From NCBI RefSeq assembly GCF_001552175.1, contig NZ_BCQR01000022.1:1-55184 (forward strand): 55,184 nt of DNA, written 5' to 3'. The stretch is from Actinomadura kijaniata NBRC 14229. Lineage in GTDB: Bacteria > Actinomycetota > Actinomycetes > Streptosporangiales > Streptosporangiaceae. Numbering within the stretch: the first letter of the stretch is position 1; every line of letters starts with the position of its first letter. The notes below the pieces were generated by a model that was not told where the DNA came from, searched no databases, and saw only the letters and a program-made list of their open reading frames with translations. The position numbers and the translations under genes are program-made. This document shows positions 30,896 through 39,889 of this stretch, in pieces.

Positions 30896-32671
30896 TCAGT
30901 CGTCCGCGCCCTTGAAGGTGGCGAAGACGGGCCGGAGCTTGGCGATGGTCTCCTCCCACTCGCTCTCGGGGGCGGAGATGAGGATGGCGTAGCCCCGCTT
31001 GCCCATCACGAAGCCGCGGTTCAGCACACGGGTGCGGCTGCCGTTGCCGTGGGTGAACTCCCAGTCCGCCGACTTGCTGCCGTCCCCGGTGTCGGGGACG
31101 GGCGGCTGGTCTCCGGTCTTCTCGATGCGGATGCGGTCGTAGTTCCGGAAGTTGGAACGGGAGGTCGCCTGCTCCTGGCGCTGCCAGTCCGCCAGCGCGC
31201 TGGAGTTGGCGTTCGGGGTCTGGTCGATCTGGATGTAGCCGCGGCCGCCCGGGGCGTCGAAGTAGACGCTGCTGCCCTTGTGGCGCGGTCCGCGGTAGTC
31301 CTTCGGGACCGCGACCGAGAAGCCGGTGCCGTCCTCGTACCGGCGGAAGCCCGCGGGGACGCCGTCGGCTTCGGCGGTCTTGGTCGGGGTCGTCTTCGTC
31401 GGGGGCGGGGAGGACGAGGGGGGCTTGGACGCGGGGGGCTTCGTCTGCTGGCCGGTCGGGCGTTTGTCGCTCTGGTTGGCGGCCGGCTTGTCGTCGCCCG
31501 TGAGGAACAGGGCGACGCCGCCGACGAGCAGCAGCATCACCAGGATCGCCGCGCCGAGCAGCAGCAGGTTGCGGCGGCCGCCGGAACTCCCCCCGACGCC
31601 GGACGCCGGTTCGGTGCGGTCGCCCACCGGCCAGGACCCGCCGCTGGCGGGAGGCGTCGGGGCCTCCTGCCGGGCCGCCGGGGTCACGCGGGTCTCGGCC
31701 ATCGGGACGGGGGTCGGCTTCGGCTCGGTGCGCCAGCGTGAGGAGCGCTTCGGGGCGGGCTCGGGCTCGGGTTCGGCGGAGGCGGGCTCCTCGAAGGTCT
31801 CCTCGGTGTACTCCACCGCCATGGTGCGCTGGGTGTCGACGGTCTCCTGGCGGACGATCGCGTCCAGCAGGGCCCCGGCCTCGATGGCGTCCATGCGCTC
31901 GTCGGGGTTCTTGCGGAGCAGGCCCTCGATGACGGGGGTCAGGCGGCCCGCGCGCTCCGGCGGGGCCGGCTCCTCGGAGATGACGGCGACCAGCGCGGCC
32001 ATCGGCTCGGAGCGCTCGAACGGCGACTTGCCGTGCAGCATCGTGTAGAGGGTGACGCCGAGCGACCACAGGTCGGAGGCGGGGCCGGCGGTGCGGCCCC
32101 GGGCCCGCTCGGGGGCGATGTAGGCGGGCGAGCCCATGACCAGGCCGGTCTGGGTCAGCGTGGCGTCGCCCGCGGCGGTGGCGATGCCGAAGTCGGTGAG
32201 GACGGCGCGGTCGCCCGTGGTGACCAGCACGTTGGACGGCTTCACGTCGCGGTGCAGGACGCCCGCCTCGTGCGCGGCGTGCAGGGCGGCGAGCATCTGG
32301 CGGCCGATGTCGGCGGCCCGCCGGACCTCCAGCGGCCCCTCCTGTTTGATCACCTGGTCGAGGGAGAGCGCCTGGATGAGCTCCATGATGATCCAGGGGC
32401 GGCCGTCCTCCTCCACGACGTCGTAGACGGTGACGACGCCGGGGTGGCCGAGACGGGCGGCGGTGCGGGCCTCACGGAACGTGCGCTTGTACTGGACCGC
32501 CCGCTCCTCATCGGTGAGACCATGCGGAAGGATGACCTCCTTCACCGCAACGTCACGACCGAGGACCTCATCGTGAGCCTGCCACACCGTGCCCATGCCA
32601 CCGCGGCCGACCGTGTTCACCAGTCGGTAGCGCTGGGCGAGCAACCGCTCCCCGGTGGTCTCATTTGGCAT
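30896..32671 (-). CDS. Serine/threonine protein kinase with outer sensor domain
   Basis: The protein is 591 residues if ATG 32671 is used; ATG 32683 and 32725 are also in frame and none has a good ribosome site. Kinase motifs: VGRGGMGTVWQAHD, Lys44 in VAVKEVILP, HRDVKPSNV, TDFGIATAAGD, SPAYIAPERARG. A long linker carries many Glu/Pro, then a membrane helix (LLLLGAAILVMLLLVGGVALFL), a Pro/Thr/Lys-rich stalk typical of cell-wall-spanning segments, and a 160-residue outer domain (FRRYEDGTGFSVAVPKDYRG to FATFKGADD), quoted only at its ends. It is divergent from lysX, with which it shares a promoter region. Confidence 0.92.
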   Translation of the reverse strand: MPNETTGERLLAQRYRLVNTVGRGGMGTVWQAHDEVLGRDVAVKEVILPHGLTDEERAVQYKRTFREARTAARLGHPGVVTVYDVVEEDGRPWIIMELIQALSLDQVIKQEGPLEVRRAADIGRQMLAALHAAHEAGVLHRDVKPSNVLVTTGDRAVLTDFGIATAAGDATLTQTGLVMGSPAYIAPERARGRTAGPASDLWSLGVTLYTMLHGKSPFERSEPMAALVAVISEEPAPPERAGRLTPVIEGLLRKNPDERMDAIEAGALLDAIVRQETVDTQRTMAVEYTEETFEEPASAEPEPEPAPKRSSRWRTEPKPTPVPMAETRVTPAARQEAPTPPASGGSWPVGDRTEPASGVGGSSGGRRNLLLLGAAILVMLLLVGGVALFLTGDDKPAANQSDKRPTGQQTKPPASKPPSSSPPPTKTTPTKTAEADGVPAGFRRYEDGTGFSVAVPKDYRGPRHKGSSVYFDAPGGRGYIQIDQTPNANSSALADWQRQEQATSRSNFRNYDRIRIEKTGDQPPVPDTGDGSKSADWEFTHGNGSRTRVLNRGFVMGKRGYAILISAPESEWEETIAKLRPVFATFKGADD

Positions 32672-32857
32672 ATCCGCGACCATATCGACTTTTGCTGACA
32701 ATCTTGGACCCGGCGTGCAAGCCACATCCCCCTACCCGTACGACGTCCGCCGTAACTCCACGGTTCGGCACCGGGGGCGGCGACAGCAGAACGAAGCGTG
32801 ATGCAAGTGACAACCGGTACAACTAAGGGACCTCATTCCAGTGGCGACAGGGGGGCC

Positions 32858-35800
32858 ATGAAGGAGCAGACGGCCGTGTCCAACGGACGCACCGCGCCGC
32901 GCGGCACCGGGCCGCGGGGCAGGTGGCGGAGCCTGATCGAAGCGGTCCCGCCGGTCTTCTTCTGGTACACCCGCCTGTCGGGCATCCTGTCGATCCTGTC
33001 CTGGCTGTCGTCCGACATCATCGTGCAGGTCCTCAGCATCTGGGCGCTGCGCTGGATGTTCTATCTCGGATTCTCCCCCAGCGTGCCGTGGGGCCTGCTG
33101 CTCATCCTGCTGTCGATGGGCATCAAACGCCGCAAGAAGGCGGCCTGGCGCATCCTGGTCGTGCTGTTCGGCCTGTACTCGGTGTCGGCGGTGCTGCTGC
33201 TGGTGAAGCTGCTGCTCGACCCGGACGAGCCGCAGCCGATCGGCGCGTTCGCCTCCAGTGCGATCTATCTCACAGTGACCGCGCTGCTGGTGGCGGCGCG
33301 CGGGCAGTTCACCACGCTGCCCGACCGCGCCAACCGGCGGCTGGCGGCCATCGTGTTCTCGGTGCTGCTGGTGGTCAGCGGGTGCGTCGGCACCTTCCTG
33401 GTGACGATCACCGACCGCAACCCGCGCGGCGACTTCCTCACCCACCCCTACTACGTCCTGCTGCAGACGACGCTGGGCTCGGGCGTCACCGGCGAGCCGA
33501 TCGACGTGGACGTGCCCGGCTGGGTGGACGTGCTGATCGGCGTCCTGGGAACGGGCCTGCTCATCGTGACGTTCTGGGCGCTGTTCCGGCCGGGGCGGCG
33601 CGACCCGGTGCTGTCGGCCGAGGAGGAGCTCGACGCCCGCCGCCTGCTGGCCGAGTACGGCGACCAGGACTCGCTCGGCTACTTCGCGCTGCGCCGCGAC
33701 AAGGACGTCATCACCGCACCGAACGGCAAGGCGGCCATCGCCTACCGGGTCGATGGTTCTGTCTGTCTGGCCAGCGGCGATCCGCTCGGCGACCCCGAGT
33801 CCTGGGACCAGGCGATCGAGACCTGGCTGGCCGAGTGCCGGGCGCACGCCTGGATCCCCGGCGCGGTGTCGGTCGGCGAGCGCGCCGCGCACGTCTACCG
33901 GCGGCACGGCTTCGACGCCATCGAGCTCGGCGACGAGGCGGTCATCGACCTCACCGAGTTCAACCTGGACGGCCGGGAGATGCGGCAGGTCCGCCAGGCG
34001 GTGCGCCGCGTCGAGCGCGCCGGGTACACCGTCCGCATCCGCCGCCACTCGCAGATCCCCGACTGGGAGATGGCCAAGCTGATCCGCAGCGCCGACGCCT
34101 GGCGCGGCGACGAGACCGAACGCGGCTTCTCCATGGCCCTCGGCCGGCTCGGCGACCCCACCGACGGGCGCTGCGTGATGGTGGAGGCGTTCGACGCCCA
34201 GGGCGAGCTGCGCGGGCTGCTCAGCTTCGTGCCGTGGGGCCGCACCGGGCTGTCGCTGGACCTGATGCGCCGCGACCGGGCCGCCGAGAACGGCCTGAAC
34301 GAGTTCATGGTCGCCAAGCTCGCCGAGAAGGCCGCGCTGGTCGGCGCGCAGCAGATGTCGCTGAACTTCGCGATGCTGCGGTCGGCGTTCGAGCGCGGCT
34401 CGCAGATCGGCGCGGGCCCGGTGGCGCGGCTGTACTACCGGTTCCTGTCGTTCGCGTCGAAGTTCTGGCAGCTGGAGTCGCTGTACCTGGCCAACTCCAA
34501 GTACATGCCCGAGTGGCGGCCCCGGTTCATCTGCTACCAGCAGAGCCGCGACCTGATCCGGCTCGGCCTGGCCTACGCCCGCGCCGAGGGCTTCCTGCCG
34601 AGCCTGAACCGGCCCAAGCTGGACCGCGCGGCGAACATGGTGCCGTCCACCTCCCTCGTCCAGAAGATCAAGGAGATCGAGGAGGCCGCCGAGGCGTCCC
34701 GCGCCCCGCAGCGGCGGCTGTCGGAGCAGGAACGCGTCCGGCACGACAAGCTCGCCAAGATCGAGGCGGCGGGGATGGAGCCCTACCCGCTCGGCTTCGA
34801 CCGCACCGACTACGTCGGCGACATCCGCGCCCGGCACGCCGGGCTCGCGCCCGACGCGCGCACCGGCGAGCGCGTCGCCGTCGCCGGGCGCGTCGTGCTG
34901 GCCCGCGAGCACGGCCGGCTGGTCTTCGTGACGCTGCGCGACGAGACCGGCGACATCCAGGTCATGCTGTCGGCCACCGACCTCGGGGCCGAGCCGCTGG
35001 CGCGCTGGAAGGAGCTCATCGACCTCGGCGACCAGGTCGGCGTGGCCGGTGAGGTCGTCACCTCCCGCAAGGGCGAGCTGTCGGTGCTGGCCGGATCCTG
35101 GACGCTGACCGCCAAGTGCCTGCGCCCGCTGCCCAACAAGCGGTCGGGCCTGTCGGACCCGGAGGCGAAGGTCCGGCAGCGCTACGTCGACTTCATCGTC
35201 AACGACGACTCGCGCCGGATGCTGCGGATGCGCGGCGACGCGGTGGCGGCCGTCCGCGACGGGCTGCGCGACCGCGGCTACCTGGAGGTCGAGACGCCGA
35301 TGCTCCAGCCGATCCACGGCGGCGCGACGGCCCGGCCGTTCACCACCCGGATCAACGCCTACAACATGCAGCTCTACTTGCGGATCGCGCCCGAGCTGTA
35401 CCTCAAGCGGCTGCTGGTCGGCGGCGTCGGCAAGGTCTTCGAGCTGAACCGCAACTTCCGCAACGAGGGCGTGTCGCAGAAGCACAACCCCGAGTTCACG
35501 ATGCTGGAGGCGTACGAGCCCTACGGCAACTACGACACCATGGCCACGCTGACCCGCGAGCTGGTGGTGGCGGCGGCCGAGGCGGCGCTCGGCACCACGG
35601 TCGTGGTGCGCGACGGCGTCGAGTACGACCTGGGCGAGCCGTGGCGGGAGATCACGGTGTACGGGTCGGTGTCGGAGGCGCTCGGCGAGGAGGTCACCCC
35701 GGACACGCCGCTGGCGGCGGTGCACGGGCTGGCGCGGAAGGTGGACCTGAACTTCGACCCCGAGTGGGGTCAGGGCAAGCTCGTGCAGGAGCTGTTCGAG

Positions 35801-36184
35801 GCGCTGGTCGAGGAGGAGCTGAAGGCCCCGACGTTCGTGCGCGACTACCCGGCCGAGACCTCCCCGCTGACCCGGCCGCACCGCGACGACCCGCGGCTGG
35901 CCGAGAAGTGGGACCTGATCGTGTTCGGGCTGGAGCTGGGCACCGCCTACTCGGAGCTGATCGACCCGATCCTCCAGCGGCAGCGGCTCACCGAGCAGTC
36001 GTTGCAGGCCGCCGGGGGCGACCCCGAGGCGATGGAGCTGGACGAGGACTTCCTGCGGGCGCTGGAGTACGCGATGCCGCCCGCCGGGGGCATGGGCATG
36101 GGCGTGGACCGGCTGCTGATCACCCTCACCGGGCGGTCGATCCGGGAGACGATCCCGTTCCCGCTGGTGCGCCCGGGGTTCTGA
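32858..36184 (+). CDS. lysX: Bifunctional lysylphosphatidylglycerol synthase / lysyl-tRNA synthetase
   Basis: ATG 32858 is chosen (AGGGGGG two bases upstream), giving 1108 residues. The first 240 residues hold about six membrane segments. Then comes the MprF-type transferase domain (DUF2156, about 250-590) with GDPLGDPESW, VSVGERAAHVYRRHGF and PWGRTGLSLDLMRRD. The last 500 residues are a complete class II LysRS: OB-fold (VAVAGRVVLAREHGRLVF), motif 1 LRDRGYLEVETPML, motif 2 FRNEGVSQKHNPEFTMLE and motif 3 GMGMGVDRLL. This fusion (LysX of Mycobacterium) makes Lys-tRNA and transfers Lys to phosphatidylglycerol, lowering membrane charge and giving resistance to cationic peptides. A strong hairpin follows the stop. 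Confidence 0.95.
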   Translation: MKEQTAVSNGRTAPRGTGPRGRWRSLIEAVPPVFFWYTRLSGILSILSWLSSDIIVQVLSIWALRWMFYLGFSPSVPWGLLLILLSMGIKRRKKAAWRILVVLFGLYSVSAVLLLVKLLLDPDEPQPIGAFASSAIYLTVTALLVAARGQFTTLPDRANRRLAAIVFSVLLVVSGCVGTFLVTITDRNPRGDFLTHPYYVLLQTTLGSGVTGEPIDVDVPGWVDVLIGVLGTGLLIVTFWALFRPGRRDPVLSAEEELDARRLLAEYGDQDSLGYFALRRDKDVITAPNGKAAIAYRVDGSVCLASGDPLGDPESWDQAIETWLAECRAHAWIPGAVSVGERAAHVYRRHGFDAIELGDEAVIDLTEFNLDGREMRQVRQAVRRVERAGYTVRIRRHSQIPDWEMAKLIRSADAWRGDETERGFSMALGRLGDPTDGRCVMVEAFDAQGELRGLLSFVPWGRTGLSLDLMRRDRAAENGLNEFMVAKLAEKAALVGAQQMSLNFAMLRSAFERGSQIGAGPVARLYYRFLSFASKFWQLESLYLANSKYMPEWRPRFICYQQSRDLIRLGLAYARAEGFLPSLNRPKLDRAANMVPSTSLVQKIKEIEEAAEASRAPQRRLSEQERVRHDKLAKIEAAGMEPYPLGFDRTDYVGDIRARHAGLAPDARTGERVAVAGRVVLAREHGRLVFVTLRDETGDIQVMLSATDLGAEPLARWKELIDLGDQVGVAGEVVTSRKGELSVLAGSWTLTAKCLRPLPNKRSGLSDPEAKVRQRYVDFIVNDDSRRMLRMRGDAVAAVRDGLRDRGYLEVETPMLQPIHGGATARPFTTRINAYNMQLYLRIAPELYLKRLLVGGVGKVFELNRNFRNEGVSQKHNPEFTMLEAYEPYGNYDTMATLTRELVVAAAEAALGTTVVVRDGVEYDLGEPWREITVYGSVSEALGEEVTPDTPLAAVHGLARKVDLNFDPEWGQGKLVQELFEALVEEELKAPTFVRDYPAETSPLTRPHRDDPRLAEKWDLIVFGLELGTAYSELIDPILQRQRLTEQSLQAAGGDPEAMELDEDFLRALEYAMPPAGGMGMGVDRLLITLTGRSIRETIPFPLVRPGF

Positions 36185-36213
36185 GGCTGGTTCTGAGACG
36201 GGCCCTGCCGGGG

Positions 36214-36251
36214 GGCGGCCCCGGCCCGGCGTCGTCCGGGCCGGGGCCGCC
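36214..36251 (+). terminator. Perfect 16-bp hairpin after lysX
   Basis: GGCGGCCCCGGCCCGG (36214-36229) pairs exactly with 36236-36251 around CGTCGT. It starts 30 bases after the lysX stop and 40 bases before the end of the convergent UPF0158-like gene, so it may serve both. Confidence 0.85.
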
Positions 36252-36290
36252 TCGCGCGCGGTCACCACACCCCGCCCGGCCACGGCCCGC

Positions 36291-36974
36291 TCACAGGAAC
36301 GGGCGCGGGACGGGGCGGTAGCCCTGCCCCGCCAGCCAGTGCCGGGCCCGGCCGCGCCGGCGTTCCTCCAGGAAGAAGCGCCACCGCCCCAGGACGGGCT
36401 CGACCTCCTCGGCGAACCGGTCGCGCGCGTGGGCCGCCAGCAGGCGGGCGCGCAGGTCCTCGTCCTCCACCGCGCTCGCGAAGTCGGCCGCGTCGCGCGG
36501 GTGCGGGCCGCCGGGCCAGAAGCCGAGCCAGCGCCCGGGGTCGTACTCGGAGCCCTCGGGGTCGAACGCGGGCTCGTCCACCAGGTCCAGCGCGGGCAGC
36601 ACGTCCCCCCGCCGCAGGTCGACGACCCACGCCTCGCCGGGGTCCCCCTCCAGCGCGGCCCCCAGCGCCGCCAGGTCCACCGGGGCCGGGGTCAGCGCGG
36701 CGCGCTCCCGCGGGGAGCCCAGGACGGCGGCCAGCTCGGCGGCCAGCTCGGCGTCACCGGGGCGGCCGCGGCCGTCCAGCTCCTCCAGGCACTTGCGGGC
36801 GAGGCGTTCGGCGTCGTCGGCGCGCTGCCGGACGGCGGCGGCCAGGACGTCCCCGGCGTACTGGAGCACCGGTCCCAGCGGCCGGGCGCGCAGCACCTCG
36901 ACCCCGGCGCCCCCGTCCCCCCGGAAGGCCGCGGCCCGCAGCTCGGCGAGCGCGTCCTCGCCCCAGTCGGTCAC
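36291..36974 (-). CDS. UPF0158-like protein
   Basis: The start is uncertain. GTG 36974 directly follows AAAGGGAGG, while an in-frame ATG at 37037 would overlap the HxlR gene upstream. About 227 residues follow from GTG 36974. The N-terminal half is helical (QRADDAERLARKCLEEL). The second half has the UPF0158 pattern: WVVDLRRGDVLP, FDPEGSEYDPGRWLGFWPGG, RDAADFASAVEDEDLRARLL and a final FLEERRRGRARHWLAGQGYR. The function of UPF0158 proteins is unknown. It lies 40 bases downstream of the HxlR regulator on the same strand and may be part of that transcript. Confidence 0.6.
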   Translation of the reverse strand: MTDWGEDALAELRAAAFRGDGGAGVEVLRARPLGPVLQYAGDVLAAAVRQRADDAERLARKCLEELDGRGRPGDAELAAELAAVLGSPRERAALTPAPVDLAALGAALEGDPGEAWVVDLRRGDVLPALDLVDEPAFDPEGSEYDPGRWLGFWPGGPHPRDAADFASAVEDEDLRARLLAAHARDRFAEEVEPVLGRWRFFLEERRRGRARHWLAGQGYRPVPRPFL

Positions 36975-37014
36975 CCTCCCTTTGTACACATCCGGTACGA
37001 CAGCGCGCCGCGTC

Positions 37015-37419
37015 TCACCGCTCCCCCGGGGCCACATCTCCCTCTCCGCGCGGTGCGGTCGCGCCCCAGTCCCACAGGGCCTGGAGGACCGGGCCGAGGC
37101 GGCGGCCGTGCTCGGTGAGGACGTAGCGGGTGCGGGGCGGCCAGCCCGGCTGCCGGTGCCGTTCGACGACGCCCGCCTCCAGCAGATGGGCCAGCCGGTC
37201 GGCCAGGACCTTGTCCGACAGGGTCGGCAGGGCCGTGCGGAGGTCGGTGAAGCCGCGCTCCCCCTTGAGGAGCTCGCGGATCACCAGGGTCGTCCACCTG
37301 CCCCGCAGCGCGTCGAGCGCGATCTCGACGGGGCAGGCGGGGCTCGGCGCGGTGACGGCGGCGCGGGGGTCGTCGGGGAGGCCGGGCCGGACCTCGTCAC
37401 CGACCGTTTGGTGAGTCAC
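37015..37419 (-). CDS. HxlR-family transcriptional regulator
   Basis: The protein has 134 residues from GTG 37419, with AGGAGG eight bases upstream. It begins with a short variable part, then CPVEIALDALRGRWTTLVIREL, the classical HxlR opening in which the Cys may be redox-active. The winged helix follows: GERGFTDLRTALPTLSDKVL, then LEAGVVERH and the wing PPRTRYVLTEHGRRLGPVLQAL (given in two parts). Such regulators respond to quinones, aldehydes or oxidants and often control a divergent small enzyme. Here the divergent gene is the NTF2-like protein at 37480, with only 60 bases between starts. Confidence 0.9.
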   Translation of the reverse strand: MTHQTVGDEVRPGLPDDPRAAVTAPSPACPVEIALDALRGRWTTLVIRELLKGERGFTDLRTALPTLSDKVLADRLAHLLEAGVVERHRQPGWPPRTRYVLTEHGRRLGPVLQALWDWGATAPRGEGDVAPGER

Positions 37420-37479
37420 GGGAGGGCCTCCTAGCGTCACGGGTCGTCGAGAGCTTTCTACCTGCTGGGAGTGAATGCC

Positions 37480-37881
37480 ATGATGCGCCCTGGTCTGGCG
37501 GACCGTCCCGAGAACGTCCCGTTCGTGTTCGCCGAGCGCTTCAACAGCGGCGACCCGGCGGCGCTGGCCGAGATGTACGAGGGCGGAGCGGTGTTCGTGC
37601 CGGAGGACGGCGCGGCGGTGCGCGGCGACGACCTGCACGCGGCCAACGCCCGCTTCCAGGGCCTCGGCCTGCCGATCAGCGTACGGCCCCGGCACGTGCA
37701 CGCGAACGGCGATCTGGCGCTGCTGATCGTGGACTGGTGCATCGAGGGGCCGGGCCCGGACGGGGAGCACCTGTACATCGAGGGCACCGCCACCGACGTG
37801 GCGCGGCGCGGCCCGGACGGCCTCTGGAGGTACGCGATCGACAGCCCGTTCGGGGCGGCGACGCGACGCGGTGGCGAGTAG
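37480..37881 (+). CDS. NTF2/SnoaL-like (DUF4440-type) protein
   Basis: The protein has 133 residues from ATG 37480 (CTGGGAG eight bases upstream); ATG 37483 and GTG 37471 are also in frame. The cone-shaped fold is seen as FAERFNSGDPAALAEMYEGGAVFVPE, quoted in part, then RGDDLHAANARF, and a run of strands with LALLIVDWCIEG and DGLWRYAIDSPFG. Members are enzymes or binding proteins for small hydrophobic molecules. It is divergent from the HxlR regulator, which very likely controls it. Confidence 0.75.
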   Translation: MMRPGLADRPENVPFVFAERFNSGDPAALAEMYEGGAVFVPEDGAAVRGDDLHAANARFQGLGLPISVRPRHVHANGDLALLIVDWCIEGPGPDGEHLYIEGTATDVARRGPDGLWRYAIDSPFGAATRRGGE

Positions 37882-37933
37882 CCGGGACGCCGCCGCGCGG
37901 CGGATCCCGTGAACGGCCCCGCGGGCGTGGTCG

Positions 37934-38812
37934 TCAGAGGCACTTCTCGAACCAGTGGTGGGCGTAGTGGTCGTCGTTGAACGGCGGCACCTCGCGGTAG
38001 CCCGCCGAGCGGTAGAGGGCGATCGCCTCGGTCAGGACGCGGTTGGTGTCCAGGCGGACCACGGGGGCGCCCGCGTCGGCGGCGCGGGCCTCGGCCTCGG
38101 CCAGCAGGCGGCGGCCGAGGCCCATGCCGCGCGCGGCGGGGCTGACCCACATGCGCTTGAGGTGGGCGTACTCGGGGTGCAGCTTCACCGCGACGCACCC
38201 GACCGGCTCGGCGCGCAGGGTCGCGACCAGGAACAGGCCGCGCGGCGGGCGCAGCTCGTCGTCGCCGGCGGAGACGCCCCGGGCCGGGTCGAAGCCGCCG
38301 TCGAAGCGGCGGTCGATCTCCTCGGCGTAGGCGCGCAGGCAGAGCCGGGCCGCGGGGTGGGCGGGGTCGAGGGCGTCGATGGCCACGGCGGAGGCGACCA
38401 GGAGGCGTTCGACCTCGGCCATCGCGGTGACGAGGCGTTCGCGCTGGGGCGCGGTGAGCGGCTCCAGCAGGGAGGCGGCGCGGGCGTCGGAGCGGCGGTC
38501 GAGCTCGGCGCGTTCGGCCAGGCCGGCGGGGGTGAGGCGGGCGACGCGGACCCGCCCGTCCGGGCCGGTGGGCTCGACGGAGACCAGGCCCGCGCGCTCC
38601 AGCGACCGCAGCGTCCGGCTGAGGTAGCCGGAGTCCAGGTCGAGGCGTTCGCGCAGGTCGCGCACCTCGCAGCCGGACGGGCCGATCTCCCACAGCAGGC
38701 GGGACTGGCCGAGCGGCCGGTCCAGGGCGAGGAAGCTGTCGTCGAGCGCGCCGATGCGCTGGGTCACCGTGCGCTGGAAACGCCGCACCTGGGCGACGGC
38801 CTGGACGTCCAT
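37934..38812 (-). CDS. MarR-type regulator fused to a GNAT acetyltransferase
   Basis: The protein has 292 residues from ATG 38812. Residues 1-145 form a MarR winged helix (PSGCEVRDLRERLDLDSGYL, SRTLRSLERAGLVSVEPTGP, and wing DGRVRVARLTPAG). Residues 150-292 form a GNAT domain with LKRMWVSPAARGMGLGRRLL (acetyl-CoA site) and VLTEAIALYRSAGYREV. This fusion is a known actinobacterial architecture. The perfect 20-bp dyad at 38814-38833 lies immediately upstream of the start codon, so the protein probably represses itself. The acceptor molecule of the acetyl group is unknown. Confidence 0.92.
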   Translation of the reverse strand: MDVQAVAQVRRFQRTVTQRIGALDDSFLALDRPLGQSRLLWEIGPSGCEVRDLRERLDLDSGYLSRTLRSLERAGLVSVEPTGPDGRVRVARLTPAGLAERAELDRRSDARAASLLEPLTAPQRERLVTAMAEVERLLVASAVAIDALDPAHPAARLCLRAYAEEIDRRFDGGFDPARGVSAGDDELRPPRGLFLVATLRAEPVGCVAVKLHPEYAHLKRMWVSPAARGMGLGRRLLAEAEARAADAGAPVVRLDTNRVLTEAIALYRSAGYREVPPFNDDHYAHHWFEKCL

Positions 38813-38813
38813 A

Positions 38814-38833
38814 TCTCTGACCTTAGTCAGAGA
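38814..38833. promoter_or_regulatory. Perfect MarR-type operator
   Basis: TCTCTGACCTTAGTCAGAGA has 8-bp arms that are exact reverse complements around CTTA. It ends two bases before the ATG of the MarR-GNAT gene. The position suggests autoregulation by blocking transcription or initiation. Confidence 0.75.
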
Positions 38834-38856
38834 ATAACGGCGGGGCGGTGGCCGGA

Positions 38857-39255
38857 TCAGGCCACGGCGCGCCGCTCGGCGACGCGCCGCTCGACCTCCT
38901 CCCAGGTGATCGGCAGCTCCGAGGCCGGGGCCGTCCAGAACACGAACACCGACTCCTTCATCACCCCGCGCCGGCTCCGCATCACGGAGCGGTGCGGATC
39001 GGAGGCGGCGTAGGCGTCGATGGCGTCGCGGTCGCGCCAGGCCGAGACGGTCCAGAACGTGCGCCGGAACGGTTCGGCCCTCAGCGCCAGCCCCCGCACG
39101 CCTTCCGAGCGGCGGGCCTGCCGCCACAGGACCATCGAGGCGCGCAGGAAGCCGGGCACCTGGCGCAGGGATCTCACCTCGAACCGGGAGGCCATCACGG
39201 TGACCTCGGCGTCGAACGCGGGCGCCTGCGGCTGGATCCAGGGAACGGCGGGCAT
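38857..39255 (-). CDS. Dimeric alpha/beta-barrel (ABM/DUF3291-like) protein
   Basis: The protein has 132 residues from ATG 39255, with GAGGCGAC just upstream. The pattern fits a ferredoxin-like barrel of the antibiotic-monooxygenase type: VTVMASRFEVRSLRQVPGFL, LALRAEPFRRTFWTVSAWRD, DAIDAYAASDPHRSVM, ending in WEEVERRVAERRA. The Trp-rich FWTVSAWRDRDAIDAY resembles DUF3291 and spheroidene-monooxygenase-like proteins. Members are cofactor-free oxygenases, heme proteins or stress proteins. It is divergent from a TetR regulator with only 70 bases between starts. Confidence 0.7.
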   Translation of the reverse strand: MPAVPWIQPQAPAFDAEVTVMASRFEVRSLRQVPGFLRASMVLWRQARRSEGVRGLALRAEPFRRTFWTVSAWRDRDAIDAYAASDPHRSVMRSRRGVMKESVFVFWTAPASELPITWEEVERRVAERRAVA

Positions 39256-39325
39256 GTCGCCTCCTCATCTTGTCGATGGAAAGATTGAGACACGCTAAAC
39301 TAGCCAATGTCAAGTTCTGGAGGGG

Positions 39326-39889
39326 GTGAAGGTCATCGGCGAACGCGGATACCACCACGGCAACCTGCGGCGCGTCATCATCGACGCCGCCGTCGAGGCG
39401 ATCGGCGAGTCCGGGATCGCCGGATGGAGCCTGCGCGAGCTGGCACGGCGGGCCGGGGTGTCGCACGCCGCGCCCGCGCACCACTTCGGCGACAAGGCCG
39501 GGCTGCTGACGGCGGTCGCGGCCGAGGGCTACACGCTGTTCGCCGACGCGCTGGAGGCGGCCGGGGACGACTTCCTGGACGTCGGGGCCGCCTACGTGCG
39601 CTTCGCGACCCGGCACCGGGCGCACTTCGAGGTCATCTTCCAGCCGGGCCTGTACCGGGCCGACGACCCGGAGGTGGACGCGGCGCGGGCGCGGGCGGCG
39701 GGGATCCTGGAACGCGGCGCGCGCACGGTCGCCAAGAGCGGCGGGGACGACGGGACCGCCCGGATCGCGGCCTGGTCGGTCGTCCACGGCTTCGCGACGC
39801 TGTGGCAGAGCGGAGCGCTGCCACAGCGTCTCGGCGACTCCCCGGAGGAGGCCGTCCGCCCGGTTTTGAGCCTGCTGTTCGGGGACTAG
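39326..39889 (+). CDS. TetR-family regulator
   Basis: The protein has 187 residues from GTG 39326, with CTGGAGGGG upstream. The N-terminus is the YhgD/SlmA-type RGYHHGNLRRVIIDAAVEAI, followed by the HTH SLRELARRAGVSHAAPAHHF and GDKAGLL. The C-terminal part (AHFEVIFQPGLYRADDPEVD) matches the TetR_C_33/WHG group. It is divergent from the ABM-like gene, probably its target. The stop codon TAG (39887-39889) overlaps the stop of the convergent gene at 39886 by the bases CTAG. Confidence 0.9.
   Translation: MKVIGERGYHHGNLRRVIIDAAVEAIGESGIAGWSLRELARRAGVSHAAPAHHFGDKAGLLTAVAAEGYTLFADALEAAGDDFLDVGAAYVRFATRHRAHFEVIFQPGLYRADDPEVDAARARAAGILERGARTVAKSGGDDGTARIAAWSVVHGFATLWQSGALPQRLGDSPEEAVRPVLSLLFGD

Noticed and set aside
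27221..36184. A kinase-based phage-defence island
   Set aside because: The kinases are ordinary Pkn-type membrane kinases and the neighbour is lysX; no nuclease or other defence partner is present.
32732..36283. A 1183-codon open frame on the minus strand opposite lysX
   Set aside because: High G+C keeps antisense frames open. Its translation is a low-complexity Arg/Gly/Ala/Gln mixture without domains, whereas the plus strand encodes all LysX motifs.
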